DNA of 64,000 nucleotides, taken from contig NC_018681.1 in assembly GCF_000250675.2 (NCBI RefSeq), positions 7,130,001-7,194,000 of the forward strand, read 5' to 3'. The stretch comes from Nocardia brasiliensis ATCC 700358 (GTDB taxonomy: Bacteria; Actinomycetota; Actinomycetes; Mycobacteriales; Mycobacteriaceae). The translations under genes were made by a program, and so were the position numbers. Every line of letters starts with the position of its first letter. The first letter of the stretch is position 1. Below the pieces are notes generated by a model that was not told where the DNA came from, searched no databases, and saw nothing but the letters and a program-made list of their open reading frames with translations. This document shows positions 24,539-32,140 of this stretch, in pieces.

Positions 24539-25600
24539 TTAGCGTGGTTCGCCGGCCGACGCCGAGTCCGCCCCACCGAACGATTCCCAACCGGCACTGC
24601 CGGAGCGCGGCACACCGTCGACTGTGACGCCGTGACCGGCGCACACGCGCCCGATCGGCACCCAGCCCGCGGGCAGCGGCCGACCGGCGGGCCAGCTGCC
24701 GGCGAAGGCGTGGTCCTCGCCGCCGGTCAGAATCCATTGCGCCGCATCGGCATCCAGTGCGGCGGCGATCCGCTCGAGTGCCGGGTCGCGCAACGCCGCC
24801 GAATCCAGATCGATGGCGACGGCCGAGGACGCGGCGATATGTCCGAGATCGGCGAGCAGGCCGTCGGAGATGTCGGTGAGTGAATTCGGGCTCAGTGTTG
24901 CCGAATTCGCGGCGTGGTCGTGCGGGTGGATCGCAGTGTCGTGCGGGTGCGTCGCAGTGTCGTGCGGGTGCGTCGCAGTGTCTTTCGCGGGCAGGACGTC
25001 CAGCACCGCGGCGTAGGGCGGTTGCGGGACTCGATGCGCGGCAAGCACTTCGGCGAACTCGGCGGAGTCCACACCGGCGGTCAGCGCCGCGAGGCCAGCC
25101 GCGGACCAGCCGAGCCGCCCCGCCACCGCGACCGTGTCGCCCACGCGCGCACCGGATCTCGGCACCGGTGCCCGGCCGCTCAGATCACCGAACGCGGTCA
25201 CCGAGATCACGATCTCGCGGCTGCACACCAGGTCGCCGCCTGCGATCGAGGCGCCGGCACGGCCCGCCTCCGCCCACATCCCGTCGGCCAGGCCGTCGAC
25301 CACCTCGAGCGGGGTGTCCGACGGTAAACCGAGCGCGACCACGAACGCGCTGGGCGCGGCACCCATCGCGACCACATCGGCGGCGTTCTGCGCGATCGCC
25401 TTACGGCCGATGTCCGCGGGACTGGACCAGTCGAGCCGGAAGTGCCGGTCCTGCACGAGCATGTCGGTGGTCACCACGAATCGGCCGTCCGGCGCGGCGA
25501 CCAGCGCGGCATCGTCCCCCGGCCCGAGCAGCACGCCGGGTGCCTGCACCCGACGCCGGTTGATCCGCTCGATCAGCGCGAACTCCCCCAGTTCGCGCAC
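24539..25600 (-). CDS. thiL: Thiamine-monophosphate kinase with His-rich repeat insertion
   Basis: About 353 residues from GTG 25600 (RELGEFALIERINRRR). Phosphorylates thiamine phosphate to thiamine diphosphate. Motifs: LLGPGDDAALV, TTDMLVQDRHFRLDW, GRKAIAQNAADVVAMGA, SIAGGDLVCS, LTDISDGLLADL and ILTGGEDHAF. Immediately before LTDISDGLL the protein has an added stretch made of three repeats related to DTATHPH, not present in the M. tuberculosis ThiL I remember. The start is uncertain: the frame is open far upstream, and a TTG at 25690 is an alternative; the chosen GTG has GAGGAC just before it. Divergent from the DUF3515 gene. Confidence 0.92.
   Translation of the reverse strand: MRELGEFALIERINRRRVQAPGVLLGPGDDAALVAAPDGRFVVTTDMLVQDRHFRLDWSSPADIGRKAIAQNAADVVAMGAAPSAFVVALGLPSDTPLEVVDGLADGMWAEAGRAGASIAGGDLVCSREIVISVTAFGDLSGRAPVPRSGARVGDTVAVAGRLGWSAAGLAALTAGVDSAEFAEVLAAHRVPQPPYAAVLDVLPAKDTATHPHDTATHPHDTAIHPHDHAANSATLSPNSLTDISDGLLADLGHIAASSAVAIDLDSAALRDPALERIAAALDADAAQWILTGGEDHAFAGSWPAGRPLPAGWVPIGRVCAGHGVTVDGVPRSGSAGWESFGGADSASAGEPR
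24915..24977. repeat. Three tandem 21-bp repeats inside thiL
   Basis: Units at 24915-24935, 24936-24956 and 24957-24977. The last two are identical (GTGTCGTGCGGGTGCGTCGCA); the first differs at a few bases. On the minus strand each codes for seven residues of the type DTA(T/I)HPH. The length is a multiple of three, so the frame is kept. Confidence 0.9.
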
Positions 25601-25768
25601 CGTCCTCGGCGTAGCGCTCTCGCTGATGACCGGGTCCTTTCCGACACGCTGCTGGCTGGAAACGACCCGAAGGTACCCTTTCCAGGGCAATCGAGTACTA
25701 CCGGGCCGGTCACGGCACCCGCGGCAGCGATCGCGGCCCCGACCGGTCATCCAGCGCAGGAAGGGTCG

Positions 25769-26983
25769 GTGAGCATGGCGGCGGAATCGTCGAACCGCGA
25801 TTCGTCGAAGGGCGAGGACGCCGGAGTGGGCGGTGTGTCCGCGCGTGACACCGAGCAGTCCTCGACTGTGGGAGCAGGCAAGTCGGCAACCGATGCCGCG
25901 GACCGGACCGGCACCGACGCCTCCGCCACGGAAAGCACCGGCACCGACGCCGCCACCGGAAGCACGGGAAGCACCAGTACCAAGGCCACGGCTGCCGAAA
26001 GCACCGACACCACGGCCCGCGCAGAAGGCGCTGACGCCATCACGGGAAACACTGACGCCGACGCGGCTGCCACCGGAAGCTCCCACACCACCGCCGTCGC
26101 CGGAAACACCGAAACCGACGCCACCACGGAACGCACCGGCACCAAGGCCACAGCCACCGGAAGCACCGAACCCGGCGCTGCCACGGAACGCACTGGCGCT
26201 GAGGCCGCGGCCACCGGAAGCTTTGACACCGATGCCAGCGCAGGAAACACTGACGCCGACGCGACGGCGACCGGAGGCTCCCACACCACCGCCGTCCCCG
26301 GAAGCACGGAGGCCGACGCGACGGCGACGGATAAGCGCGATGCCGATGCGGCGACCACCCGGAGCGATGTGGCCGAGTCCGAGGCGGCGCGCGATGGCGC
26401 GTCCGACGCCGAGGAATCCGAAGCCGCTGCGAGCACTGATGGGATCGCGCGGCAGTATCCGCCCGCGCTGATCGCCACGGCGGTCGCGCTGCCGGTGGTG
26501 CTCATTGTCGGGTTGCTCGTGGCCGCGGTGCTCGCCCGCCGCGCACCGGTCGAACGTGAACCATTGGTCCTCGGTCCGGTCGCCGCGCCCGCCGCGGACG
26601 GTCAGGCGTGCGTCACGTTGCTGCCCGCCTTGCCGACCACCGTCGGCGACTTCACCAAATCCACTCTCGTGGAGCCCTCCCCGCCCGGCACCCGAGCCTG
26701 GCAGCGACCCGACGGCGGCGACGCGATCGTCCTGCGCTGCGGCTTGGACCGCCCGCTCGAATTCAACCGCGCCTCGCCCTTGCAACTGGTGAACAACGTC
26801 CAGTGGTTCGAGGCCCGTGACCCGGCCGCCAAGGCCAGCACCTGGTTCGCCGTCGACCGCGAGACCTATATCGCGCTCACCGTGCCCGACGGCTCCGGAC
26901 CCACACCGCTGCAAAGCGTCTCCGACGCGATCACCGCCAACCTCCCGGCCAAGGCACTCGACCCGGGACCGCTGCCCAACTGA
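25769..26983 (+). CDS. DUF3515 membrane-anchored protein with long Thr/Ser/Ala-rich N-terminal region
   Basis: 404 residues from GTG 25769 (ATG 25775 is an alternative; GGAAGG lies upstream). Residues ~1-220 are low-complexity, rich in Thr, Ser, Ala, Asp and Gly, with imperfect repeats (GNTDADA ... ATGSSHTTAV appears twice). A transmembrane helix follows at about 230-255 (ALIATAVALPVVLIVGLLVA). The C-terminal ~150 residues are the DUF3515 domain (VTLLPALPTTVGDF ... AWQRPDGGDAIVLRCG ... QWFEARD). In mycobacteria the related protein (Rv2980 position) is a short secreted/membrane protein beside thiL, so the long N-terminus is unusual. Function unknown. Strong base-composition bias leaves the opposite strand open as well. 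Confidence 0.8.
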   Translation: MSMAAESSNRDSSKGEDAGVGGVSARDTEQSSTVGAGKSATDAADRTGTDASATESTGTDAATGSTGSTSTKATAAESTDTTARAEGADAITGNTDADAAATGSSHTTAVAGNTETDATTERTGTKATATGSTEPGAATERTGAEAAATGSFDTDASAGNTDADATATGGSHTTAVPGSTEADATATDKRDADAATTRSDVAESEAARDGASDAEESEAAASTDGIARQYPPALIATAVALPVVLIVGLLVAAVLARRAPVEREPLVLGPVAAPAADGQACVTLLPALPTTVGDFTKSTLVEPSPPGTRAWQRPDGGDAIVLRCGLDRPLEFNRASPLQLVNNVQWFEARDPAAKASTWFAVDRETYIALTVPDGSGPTPLQSVSDAITANLPAKALDPGPLPN

Positions 26984-26997
26984 TCACGGCGGCGTCG

Positions 26998-27190
26998 ACC
27001 CTCGGACTCGAACTCACGGTCCCGTCAGAACTCGAGGCCACTACGCCTGGGGACTCGAGGCTGCCGTGCCTGGGGACTCGAAGTCCCTGCGCCCTGGCGA
27101 CTCGAAGCCGCCCTGCCTGGCGACTCGAAGTCACTGCGCGGCGGGCTCGGAGGCGCCGTACTTGCCACTCGAACTCACTGCACCGACGGA
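26998..27190. repeat. Degenerate 23-24 bp tandem repeat between convergent genes
   Basis: About eight to nine copies of a unit like CCTGGGGACTCGAAGTCCCT. Four well-kept copies start at 27046, 27069, 27093 and 27116; degenerate copies with the ACTCGA core flank them at about 26999, 27023, 27139, 27162 and 27185. The array fills the space between the DUF3515 stop and the minus-strand small membrane protein and runs into the latter's last codons. Confidence 0.8.
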
Positions 27191-27477
27191 CTCAACGTCA
27201 CCTTCCCGTTGGACAGGTCTACGTCCACGCCGCCCGGCGCGCCGTCCCCCGGGTTCTCCCGATACATCAGCGTCGACTGCACCTGCTCGAACTCGTGCTG
27301 CTTCCCCGCCGCGAACACCGCATCGAACTGCTCGAACCCCACGGCGGCCACCGGCCGCCCGCTGTCGCGCATCCACGGCACCAGCGACTTCCCGCTCACC
27401 TTCCGCCACATCACCTCGGCAAAAGACAGCGCGATCAGCAACAGCGCCAACCCCGGAATCGTCATCGCCACGAGCAT
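27175..27477 (-). CDS. Small membrane protein, DUF6191-like
   Basis: 100 residues from ATG 27477. An N-terminal hydrophobic helix (MTIPGLALLLIALSFAEVMW) is followed by a soluble tail: KSLVPWMRDSGRPVAAVGFE, then FEQVQSTLMYRENPG and VDLSNGKVTL. I associate this helix-plus-tail pattern with the DUF6191 family, with moderate certainty. Likely anchored in the membrane with the tail in the cytoplasm. The frame extends upstream but the ATG at 27477 places the hydrophobic segment first. Confidence 0.7.
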   Translation of the reverse strand: MLVAMTIPGLALLLIALSFAEVMWRKVSGKSLVPWMRDSGRPVAAVGFEQFDAVFAAGKQHEFEQVQSTLMYRENPGDGAPGGVDVDLSNGKVTLSPSVQ

Positions 27478-27500
27478 GACTCGACGATACGCAGAATCGG

Positions 27501-28493
27501 CTAATCGAGCTTGCGTAAGGCGTGCAAGCAGATCTGCTCGCACAGTTCGGCGAAGTCGATGCCCGCGGCCGCCGCGGATTGCGGCAGCAGGCTGGTCGCC
27601 GTCATGCCCGGCAGGGTGTTCGCCTCGAGACACCAGACGTCACCGGCGGCGTCGACCCGGAAATCGACGCGACTGTAGGCACCGAGTTTGAGCGCCCGGT
27701 GCGCGCGCACCGCCTGGGCGCGCATCTCGTCCGCCAGCTCGGCGGGAATCTCGGCCGGGAAGATCTCGACCGCGCCGCCGACTTGATACTTGCTGCGGTA
27801 GTCGAAGATCTCGCTGCCCTGCGGAATGATCTCGCCGACCGCGAGCGGATCGTCCCCGAGCACGCCGACCACGAATTCGCGTCCCGGCACGAACCTTTCG
27901 ACCATCACCTCGTCGTCGTGCGCGCGGGCCACCCGCACCGCCTCGGCGTATTGCGCGGGATCCTTGACGACCGTCAGACCGACCGTGGAGCCCTGTTTGT
28001 TCGGCTTGACGATCACCGGCCAGCCGAGTCGATCGTCGAACTCGTCCGCCGCCATCTCCCAGTCCGGTGTCGGCACCCCGGCGAGCCGGAACAGCCGTTT
28101 GGACACGTCTTTGTCCATCGCCATCGCACTGGCCAGCACCCCGCTGCCGGTGTAGGGCACGCCCGCCAGATCGAGCAGGCCCTGCATGGTGCCGTTCTCG
28201 CCGGTGCCGCCGTGCAACGCCAGGAAGACGACGTCGACGTCGCGCAATCCGCCCTGCTCGCACAGCAATCGCATGGTCACGTCCGGCACCGCACCGCTGA
28301 CCTGCGGCGGCTCCGCGGGGACCGTCGCCGCCATGAGCCGATCCTCGCCGTCGGCGTCGAGGCGACCCGCCGTGGTGTCGTAGGCCGAGACCTCGTGCCC
28401 GCGCGTACGCAACGCGCGAAACACCTGCCCCGCCGTGGCAATCGAGACATCCCGCTCAGCATTCGTCCCGCCGAACAGCACCGCAACCTGCAT
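27501..28493 (-). CDS. D-alanine--D-alanine ligase, second paralogue
   Basis: 330 residues starting MQVAVLFGGTNAERDVSIAT. ATP-grasp ligase: HGGTGENGTMQGLL and VPYTGSGVLASAMAMDKD (substrate loop and Ser), VIVKPNKQGSTVGLT (ATP Lys), FDYRSKYQVG with the Tyr of the omega loop that marks D-Ala rather than D-lactate specificity, and CLEANTLPGMTATSLLPQSA (metal ligands). It is shorter than its neighbour at 28540 and only distantly similar, resembling the DdlB-size class. It lies 46 bp downstream of that gene on the same strand, so both are probably cotranscribed. Confidence 0.92.
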   Translation of the reverse strand: MQVAVLFGGTNAERDVSIATAGQVFRALRTRGHEVSAYDTTAGRLDADGEDRLMAATVPAEPPQVSGAVPDVTMRLLCEQGGLRDVDVVFLALHGGTGENGTMQGLLDLAGVPYTGSGVLASAMAMDKDVSKRLFRLAGVPTPDWEMAADEFDDRLGWPVIVKPNKQGSTVGLTVVKDPAQYAEAVRVARAHDDEVMVERFVPGREFVVGVLGDDPLAVGEIIPQGSEIFDYRSKYQVGGAVEIFPAEIPAELADEMRAQAVRAHRALKLGAYSRVDFRVDAAGDVWCLEANTLPGMTATSLLPQSAAAAGIDFAELCEQICLHALRKLD

Positions 28494-28539
28494 CTGACCC
28501 GCCTTCGTCCGCGCTCGATGCCGCCGGTATCGACCGCGA

Positions 28540-29640
28540 CTAGCGAAGTCCGGTGCCGCGTGTGACGGCGGTTTCGATCAGGGTGGAGATCAAGGTCCGG
28601 TAGTCGATGCCGGTGGCATCCCACATTTTCGGGTACATCGAGATGGGGGTGAAACCGGGCATGGTGTTGATCTCGTTGATCACCGGGCCGTCCGCGGTGA
28701 TGAAGAAGTCCACCCGGGCCAGGCCCTGGCAGTCCAGCGCGCGGAACGCCCTGACCGCGAGTTCGCGCACGCTGTCGGCGATTTCGTCGTCCAGCTTCGC
28801 CGGGATGTCGAATTCGCAGACGTCATCGAGGTATTTGGTCTCGAAGTCGTAGAACTCGGGGTGCGCCGCGGCGTCGTCCTCCGGCATCCGGATCTCGGCC
28901 AGCATGCTCGCCTGCACCCGTCCGTCCGGGAACTCCAGCACGCCGCATTCCACCTCGCGGCCGATGATGCCCGCCTCGACAATGACTTTCGGGTCGTGCG
29001 CACGCGCCACCGCGATGGCGGCGTCGAGTTCGGCCCACCTGGTGACCTTGGTGATGCCGATCGAGGAGCCGCCGCGCGCGGGCTTGACGAACACCGGCAG
29101 TCCGAGCCGATCCCGGTCGGCCGCATCGAGTGTCGCGGTGCCCGGCCGCAACACCACCTGCTTGCCGATCGGCAGTCCTTCGGCCGCAAGGAGTTTCTTG
29201 GTGAACTCCTTGTCCATGCCTGCCGCGCTGGCCAGCACGCCCGGTCCGACGTAGGGCACCCCGACGAGTTCCAACAGACCTTGCAGGGTTCCGTCCTCGC
29301 CGAACGGGCCGTGCAGGATGGGGAATACGACGTCGACCGCACCGAACATCGCATTGGGATCGTCCAGGGCGACCAGCGCGCCGGAACCGCCCGGGCCCGC
29401 GGCCAGCGTCAGCGCGGTGCCGGTGCCATCCACCGCGGGCAGCGCACGATCGTGGAAGCCGAGCGCGGCGACCTCCGAGTCGGCCAGCACCCAGGTGCCT
29501 TCGGTGCTGATCCCGATCGGCACCACATCGTATTTCTCCGGATCCAGATTGCGCAGCACGCTACCGGCCGACACGCACGACACCGCGTGCTCATTGCTCC
29601 GCCCGCCGAAAACCACAGCCACCCGGATCCGGTTCGTCAT
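28540..29640 (-). CDS. ddlA: D-alanine--D-alanine ligase
   Basis: 366 residues from ATG 29640 (MTNRIRVAVVFGGRSNEHAV). Joins two D-alanines for the peptidoglycan stem; target of D-cycloserine. Visible are HGPFGEDGTLQGLL, VPYVGPGVLASAAGMDKEFT, VFVKPARGGSSIGITKV, FETKYLDD with the specificity Tyr, and INEINTMPGFTPISMYPKMW. Length and sequence match the mycobacterial DdlA (Rv2981c type), whose neighbours there are thiL on one side and gpsA on the other. Here a second ligase follows and a four-gene cassette separates it from gpsA. Confidence 0.95.
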   Translation of the reverse strand: MTNRIRVAVVFGGRSNEHAVSCVSAGSVLRNLDPEKYDVVPIGISTEGTWVLADSEVAALGFHDRALPAVDGTGTALTLAAGPGGSGALVALDDPNAMFGAVDVVFPILHGPFGEDGTLQGLLELVGVPYVGPGVLASAAGMDKEFTKKLLAAEGLPIGKQVVLRPGTATLDAADRDRLGLPVFVKPARGGSSIGITKVTRWAELDAAIAVARAHDPKVIVEAGIIGREVECGVLEFPDGRVQASMLAEIRMPEDDAAAHPEFYDFETKYLDDVCEFDIPAKLDDEIADSVRELAVRAFRALDCQGLARVDFFITADGPVINEINTMPGFTPISMYPKMWDATGIDYRTLISTLIETAVTRGTGLR

Positions 29641-29874
29641 GCCCCGAACCGTACCCGCCACCCCTACCGCCTCCACCGCTACCCATTCCCGCGACGCTCC
29701 ACGCTATGTAACGGTCCCCGAAAATGGCAGTGCGGTTCAGTTGACAAACCGACCGGTCCCAGCGAGGGTGATCGCGTCCGTCTCGGCGGCTGACTCGAAG
29801 TGGGGGTATACGTTGATTGTCCGTTTTACGATGCTGCCTGCATTGCGGGCCCGAGGTCGCGGTGGGGTGATGTG

Positions 29875-30690
29875 ATGGCCGGCGGATTCTACAACCACTA
29901 CGACGATCCTGATGAATTCTGGGACGAGGAGCCGCTCAGACCGACCACAAAGCCCGCGCCCGAACCTCAGTCGTCGTACGGCAACGCCGCGGGTCGACCG
30001 CCTGCATCCGGTGCGCCCTCGCCGCCGTTCACACCCGAAGCGTCGCCCAGCCGTCCTGTGCCTGCCAGCCGCGGAACAGCAGGCTCGGTCAACTCGTCAA
30101 CCGCCATGACAAGGCTCGGCATAACGCCACCGCCGAAATCATCGCTGATTTCCGTCGACGTCGCCGACGATCGTCTACCCAAGAGCATCAAGCTGGGGCG
30201 CGACTGGAAGTACGCATTCACCCCTGCTCAATACGGTCAGTCGATTGTGGAGGCGTATCGCTACGGAATGTACGAGTGGGCCGCGCGCACGGTCGAATCC
30301 GGCGAATTGCCACCGTCGACTATACCGTCTCTGCGTACCGCCGCACCTTTACTGCTGCGAACCCGCTCTATCGACGAGTACAGAGTGCTGTACGACCAAC
30401 TGTTTTTAGAAACTCCGATTCAGGTGCAAGGACCGGGACGCGACGCATTCGGCCAGTCGGCCCTCACGGTCCGGGCCACGTGGTCGAAATTGATATCGAT
30501 CACAATCGACCCGGACTGGGCAGCAGGCATCGAAGCCGATTTCATCGCGCAGGATATTCTCGATTGCTGTCAGCAGATACGCGCAAAGAAGCCTCGACCG
30601 ATAATTGATAGCCACTTCACGCACGTCGCGGACGACGAGCTGGCGTCGCAGGTGCTGGAACACGAGCAGTATCTTCTGACATACAGCTAG
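29875..30690 (+). CDS. Unknown protein with Pro-rich N-terminus and two YbaB/EspL-like segments
   Basis: 271 residues from ATG 29875; GTG 29800 would add 25. The start MAGGFYNHYDDPDEFWDEEP is acidic and aromatic, then Pro/Ser-rich to ~105. Two segments (about 110-170, SLISVDVADDRLPKSIKLGR, and about 200-245, LTVRATWSKLISITIDPDW) each show the strand-strand-helix rhythm of YbaB/EbfC-type proteins, the family that includes the ESX-1 protein EspL. This is a pattern judgement, not a database match. It opens a four-gene plus-strand cassette whose base composition is clearly lower in GC than its surroundings. Confidence 0.6.
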   Translation: MAGGFYNHYDDPDEFWDEEPLRPTTKPAPEPQSSYGNAAGRPPASGAPSPPFTPEASPSRPVPASRGTAGSVNSSTAMTRLGITPPPKSSLISVDVADDRLPKSIKLGRDWKYAFTPAQYGQSIVEAYRYGMYEWAARTVESGELPPSTIPSLRTAAPLLLRTRSIDEYRVLYDQLFLETPIQVQGPGRDAFGQSALTVRATWSKLISITIDPDWAAGIEADFIAQDILDCCQQIRAKKPRPIIDSHFTHVADDELASQVLEHEQYLLTYS

Positions 30691-30716
30691 CTTGAGAAAG
30701 AACGGAATTCGGATTC

Positions 30717-31520
30717 ATGGTCGAATTATCGGAAAAGACCCTTACCAAGGTTCGGGATGACTTCTCCCGCGCGGTCGACGAGGTCAAGAAGACACCTGAT
30801 CAAATAAACGACGCTGTCGACAAGCTGAAGTACATTGCTCCCCTGGTTTATCTGAAGGTGAGCGAAGTCAGGGACGATATACAAGACACCCTGGCCGAAC
30901 TCTTCGAGAATCTCAAACAGGCTGTCGAGGGCATGTTCGCGCCCTGGTTGTTCCTGGACTACGCGGCAAAATGGCAATGGATCGGCGCCGAAGTCCGAGG
31001 TTGCATCGGCATGCAGGGCCGTCGCGAGCTGAATATGGAAGGTCGATGGGACGGAAGCGCCTACAAGTCGTTCAAAACGACCAAGGAAAGCCAGCAGGCG
31101 GCGATGACCACTATCGACAACATGTGCACCACCATTCACGATCGGATGATCACTGTCGCCGAAGAAGGACAAAACCTTTACTACAACCTGGCCAATAAAC
31201 TGGCCACGATAATCGCAAACGTAGCCACATTCGTCGATGAGACGGCAGCTACGGCTGGTGTTGCGTCGATCTGGACCATCAACAATTTGAACTCCGCCAT
31301 TGTGACGGCCGTCGAACTCGTCGCCCAAGCGCTCACCGACTTCGTCAAGGTCCAAAGCAAAGTCTTCGTCGCAAGCAACGACCTCAAGAATCTTATCCGG
31401 GCACCAGCCGGGTTCGATGTCGCCAAATCTGGTTCCGTGACATGGCCCTCCGGCGCGACCGATCTGTTCGACAACAAGGATGACGATTGGCACCAGGATG
31501 GTGAGGAGAAAGAGAAATGA
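30717..31520 (+). CDS. WXG100-like alpha-helical protein, 267 aa (candidate type VII substrate)
   Basis: Almost wholly helical, with no signal peptide. Residues 1-75 form amphipathic helices (TLTKVRDDFSRAVDEVKKTP). Residues ~85-155 resemble a WXG100 hairpin: a helix, then GRWDGSAYKSFKTTKESQQA with W111-D-G113 at the turn, then a second helix. A long helical region to ~225 and an acidic tail (FDNKDDDWHQDGEEKEK) follow. The layout recalls EspB- or LXG-sized type VII substrates rather than a 100-residue WXG100 protein. Codon usage includes AAA, ATA and TTA, unusual for the window. Its stop overlaps the next start (ATGA), implying coupling to the lipoprotein gene. Confidence 0.65.
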   Translation: MVELSEKTLTKVRDDFSRAVDEVKKTPDQINDAVDKLKYIAPLVYLKVSEVRDDIQDTLAELFENLKQAVEGMFAPWLFLDYAAKWQWIGAEVRGCIGMQGRRELNMEGRWDGSAYKSFKTTKESQQAAMTTIDNMCTTIHDRMITVAEEGQNLYYNLANKLATIIANVATFVDETAATAGVASIWTINNLNSAIVTAVELVAQALTDFVKVQSKVFVASNDLKNLIRAPAGFDVAKSGSVTWPSGATDLFDNKDDDWHQDGEEKEK

Positions 31521-32086
31521 GTTCCTATCGGCCCAAGCCCCTGGCCCGTTTCCCGACCCACCTCCGGATGCTTAAGTGTGTCACCGCAGCCAGCGGCATA
31601 CTTGTTTTGTCCGCGTGCGGATCGGACGACTTCGTTACCCCGACCGCAGCACCGAGTTCTTCATCGACGACAACGGAGCCGAGGCCGTGCCCCAGAGGTC
31701 CGATCTCTCCGGCGCAGAACGCTGACGAAAAATATTTGACGGCAGAACTAGAGAAAGTGTCGTTCCCCGCAGGCACCTGCTTTTTCATGGTCGATACCGT
31801 GGACCGGAGTGATGAGCCGGGCAAGATAGCAGTCACAGTCGACTTGAATGTGGCGGCATCGACGAGTCCCGATGATCTGCGACCCGCCGCCACCGAAATC
31901 GCACACCTGCTGAAGAAATCAGCGGTAGCGACTCGTACATCGGTCGTGGACGTCACCAACGCAGGTGCGGCGAAGCCGACGTACCGAACACTGCTGACCG
32001 ACGAGAATTTTCAAGGGCATCCGTGGAACGGCACCCCCTCCCGGGAAGCCGAGCTGGCGATTTGGCGGATAGTGAATCCGGGCTGA
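31517..32086 (+). CDS. Lipoprotein of unknown family
   Basis: 189 residues. A signal peptide with lipobox LSAC (residues 31-34, Cys34 the lipidation site) is followed by a Ser/Thr linker (PSSSSTTTEPRPC) and a ~130-residue soluble domain with a second and third Cys (Cys57-region and GTCFF). An internal start at M18 (31568) would give a more typical signal. It overlaps the WXG-like gene by 4 bp. The protein should sit on the outer face of the membrane, where secreted helical partners would be received or retained; that link is inferred from operon position only. Confidence 0.7.
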   Translation: MSSYRPKPLARFPTHLRMLKCVTAASGILVLSACGSDDFVTPTAAPSSSSTTTEPRPCPRGPISPAQNADEKYLTAELEKVSFPAGTCFFMVDTVDRSDEPGKIAVTVDLNVAASTSPDDLRPAATEIAHLLKKSAVATRTSVVDVTNAGAAKPTYRTLLTDENFQGHPWNGTPSREAELAIWRIVNPG

Positions 32087-32140
32087 GCACGATCGGCTTT
32101 TGAACGCAATAAGTATCGAACACCCGTGGAGTGATCAATC

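Noticed and set aside
24539..26914. Minus-strand frame of 791 codons suggesting thiL fused to a long Gly-rich domain
   Set aside because: The upstream part is the complement of the low-complexity DUF3515 N-terminus. Only the C-terminal part matches ThiL.
24900..27190. CRISPR array
   Set aside because: The repeats are contiguous or in-frame with no unique spacers, and there are no cas genes.
27501..29640. Recent duplication of one ligase gene
   Set aside because: The two proteins differ greatly in length and sequence; motifs are shared only as in any Ddl pair.
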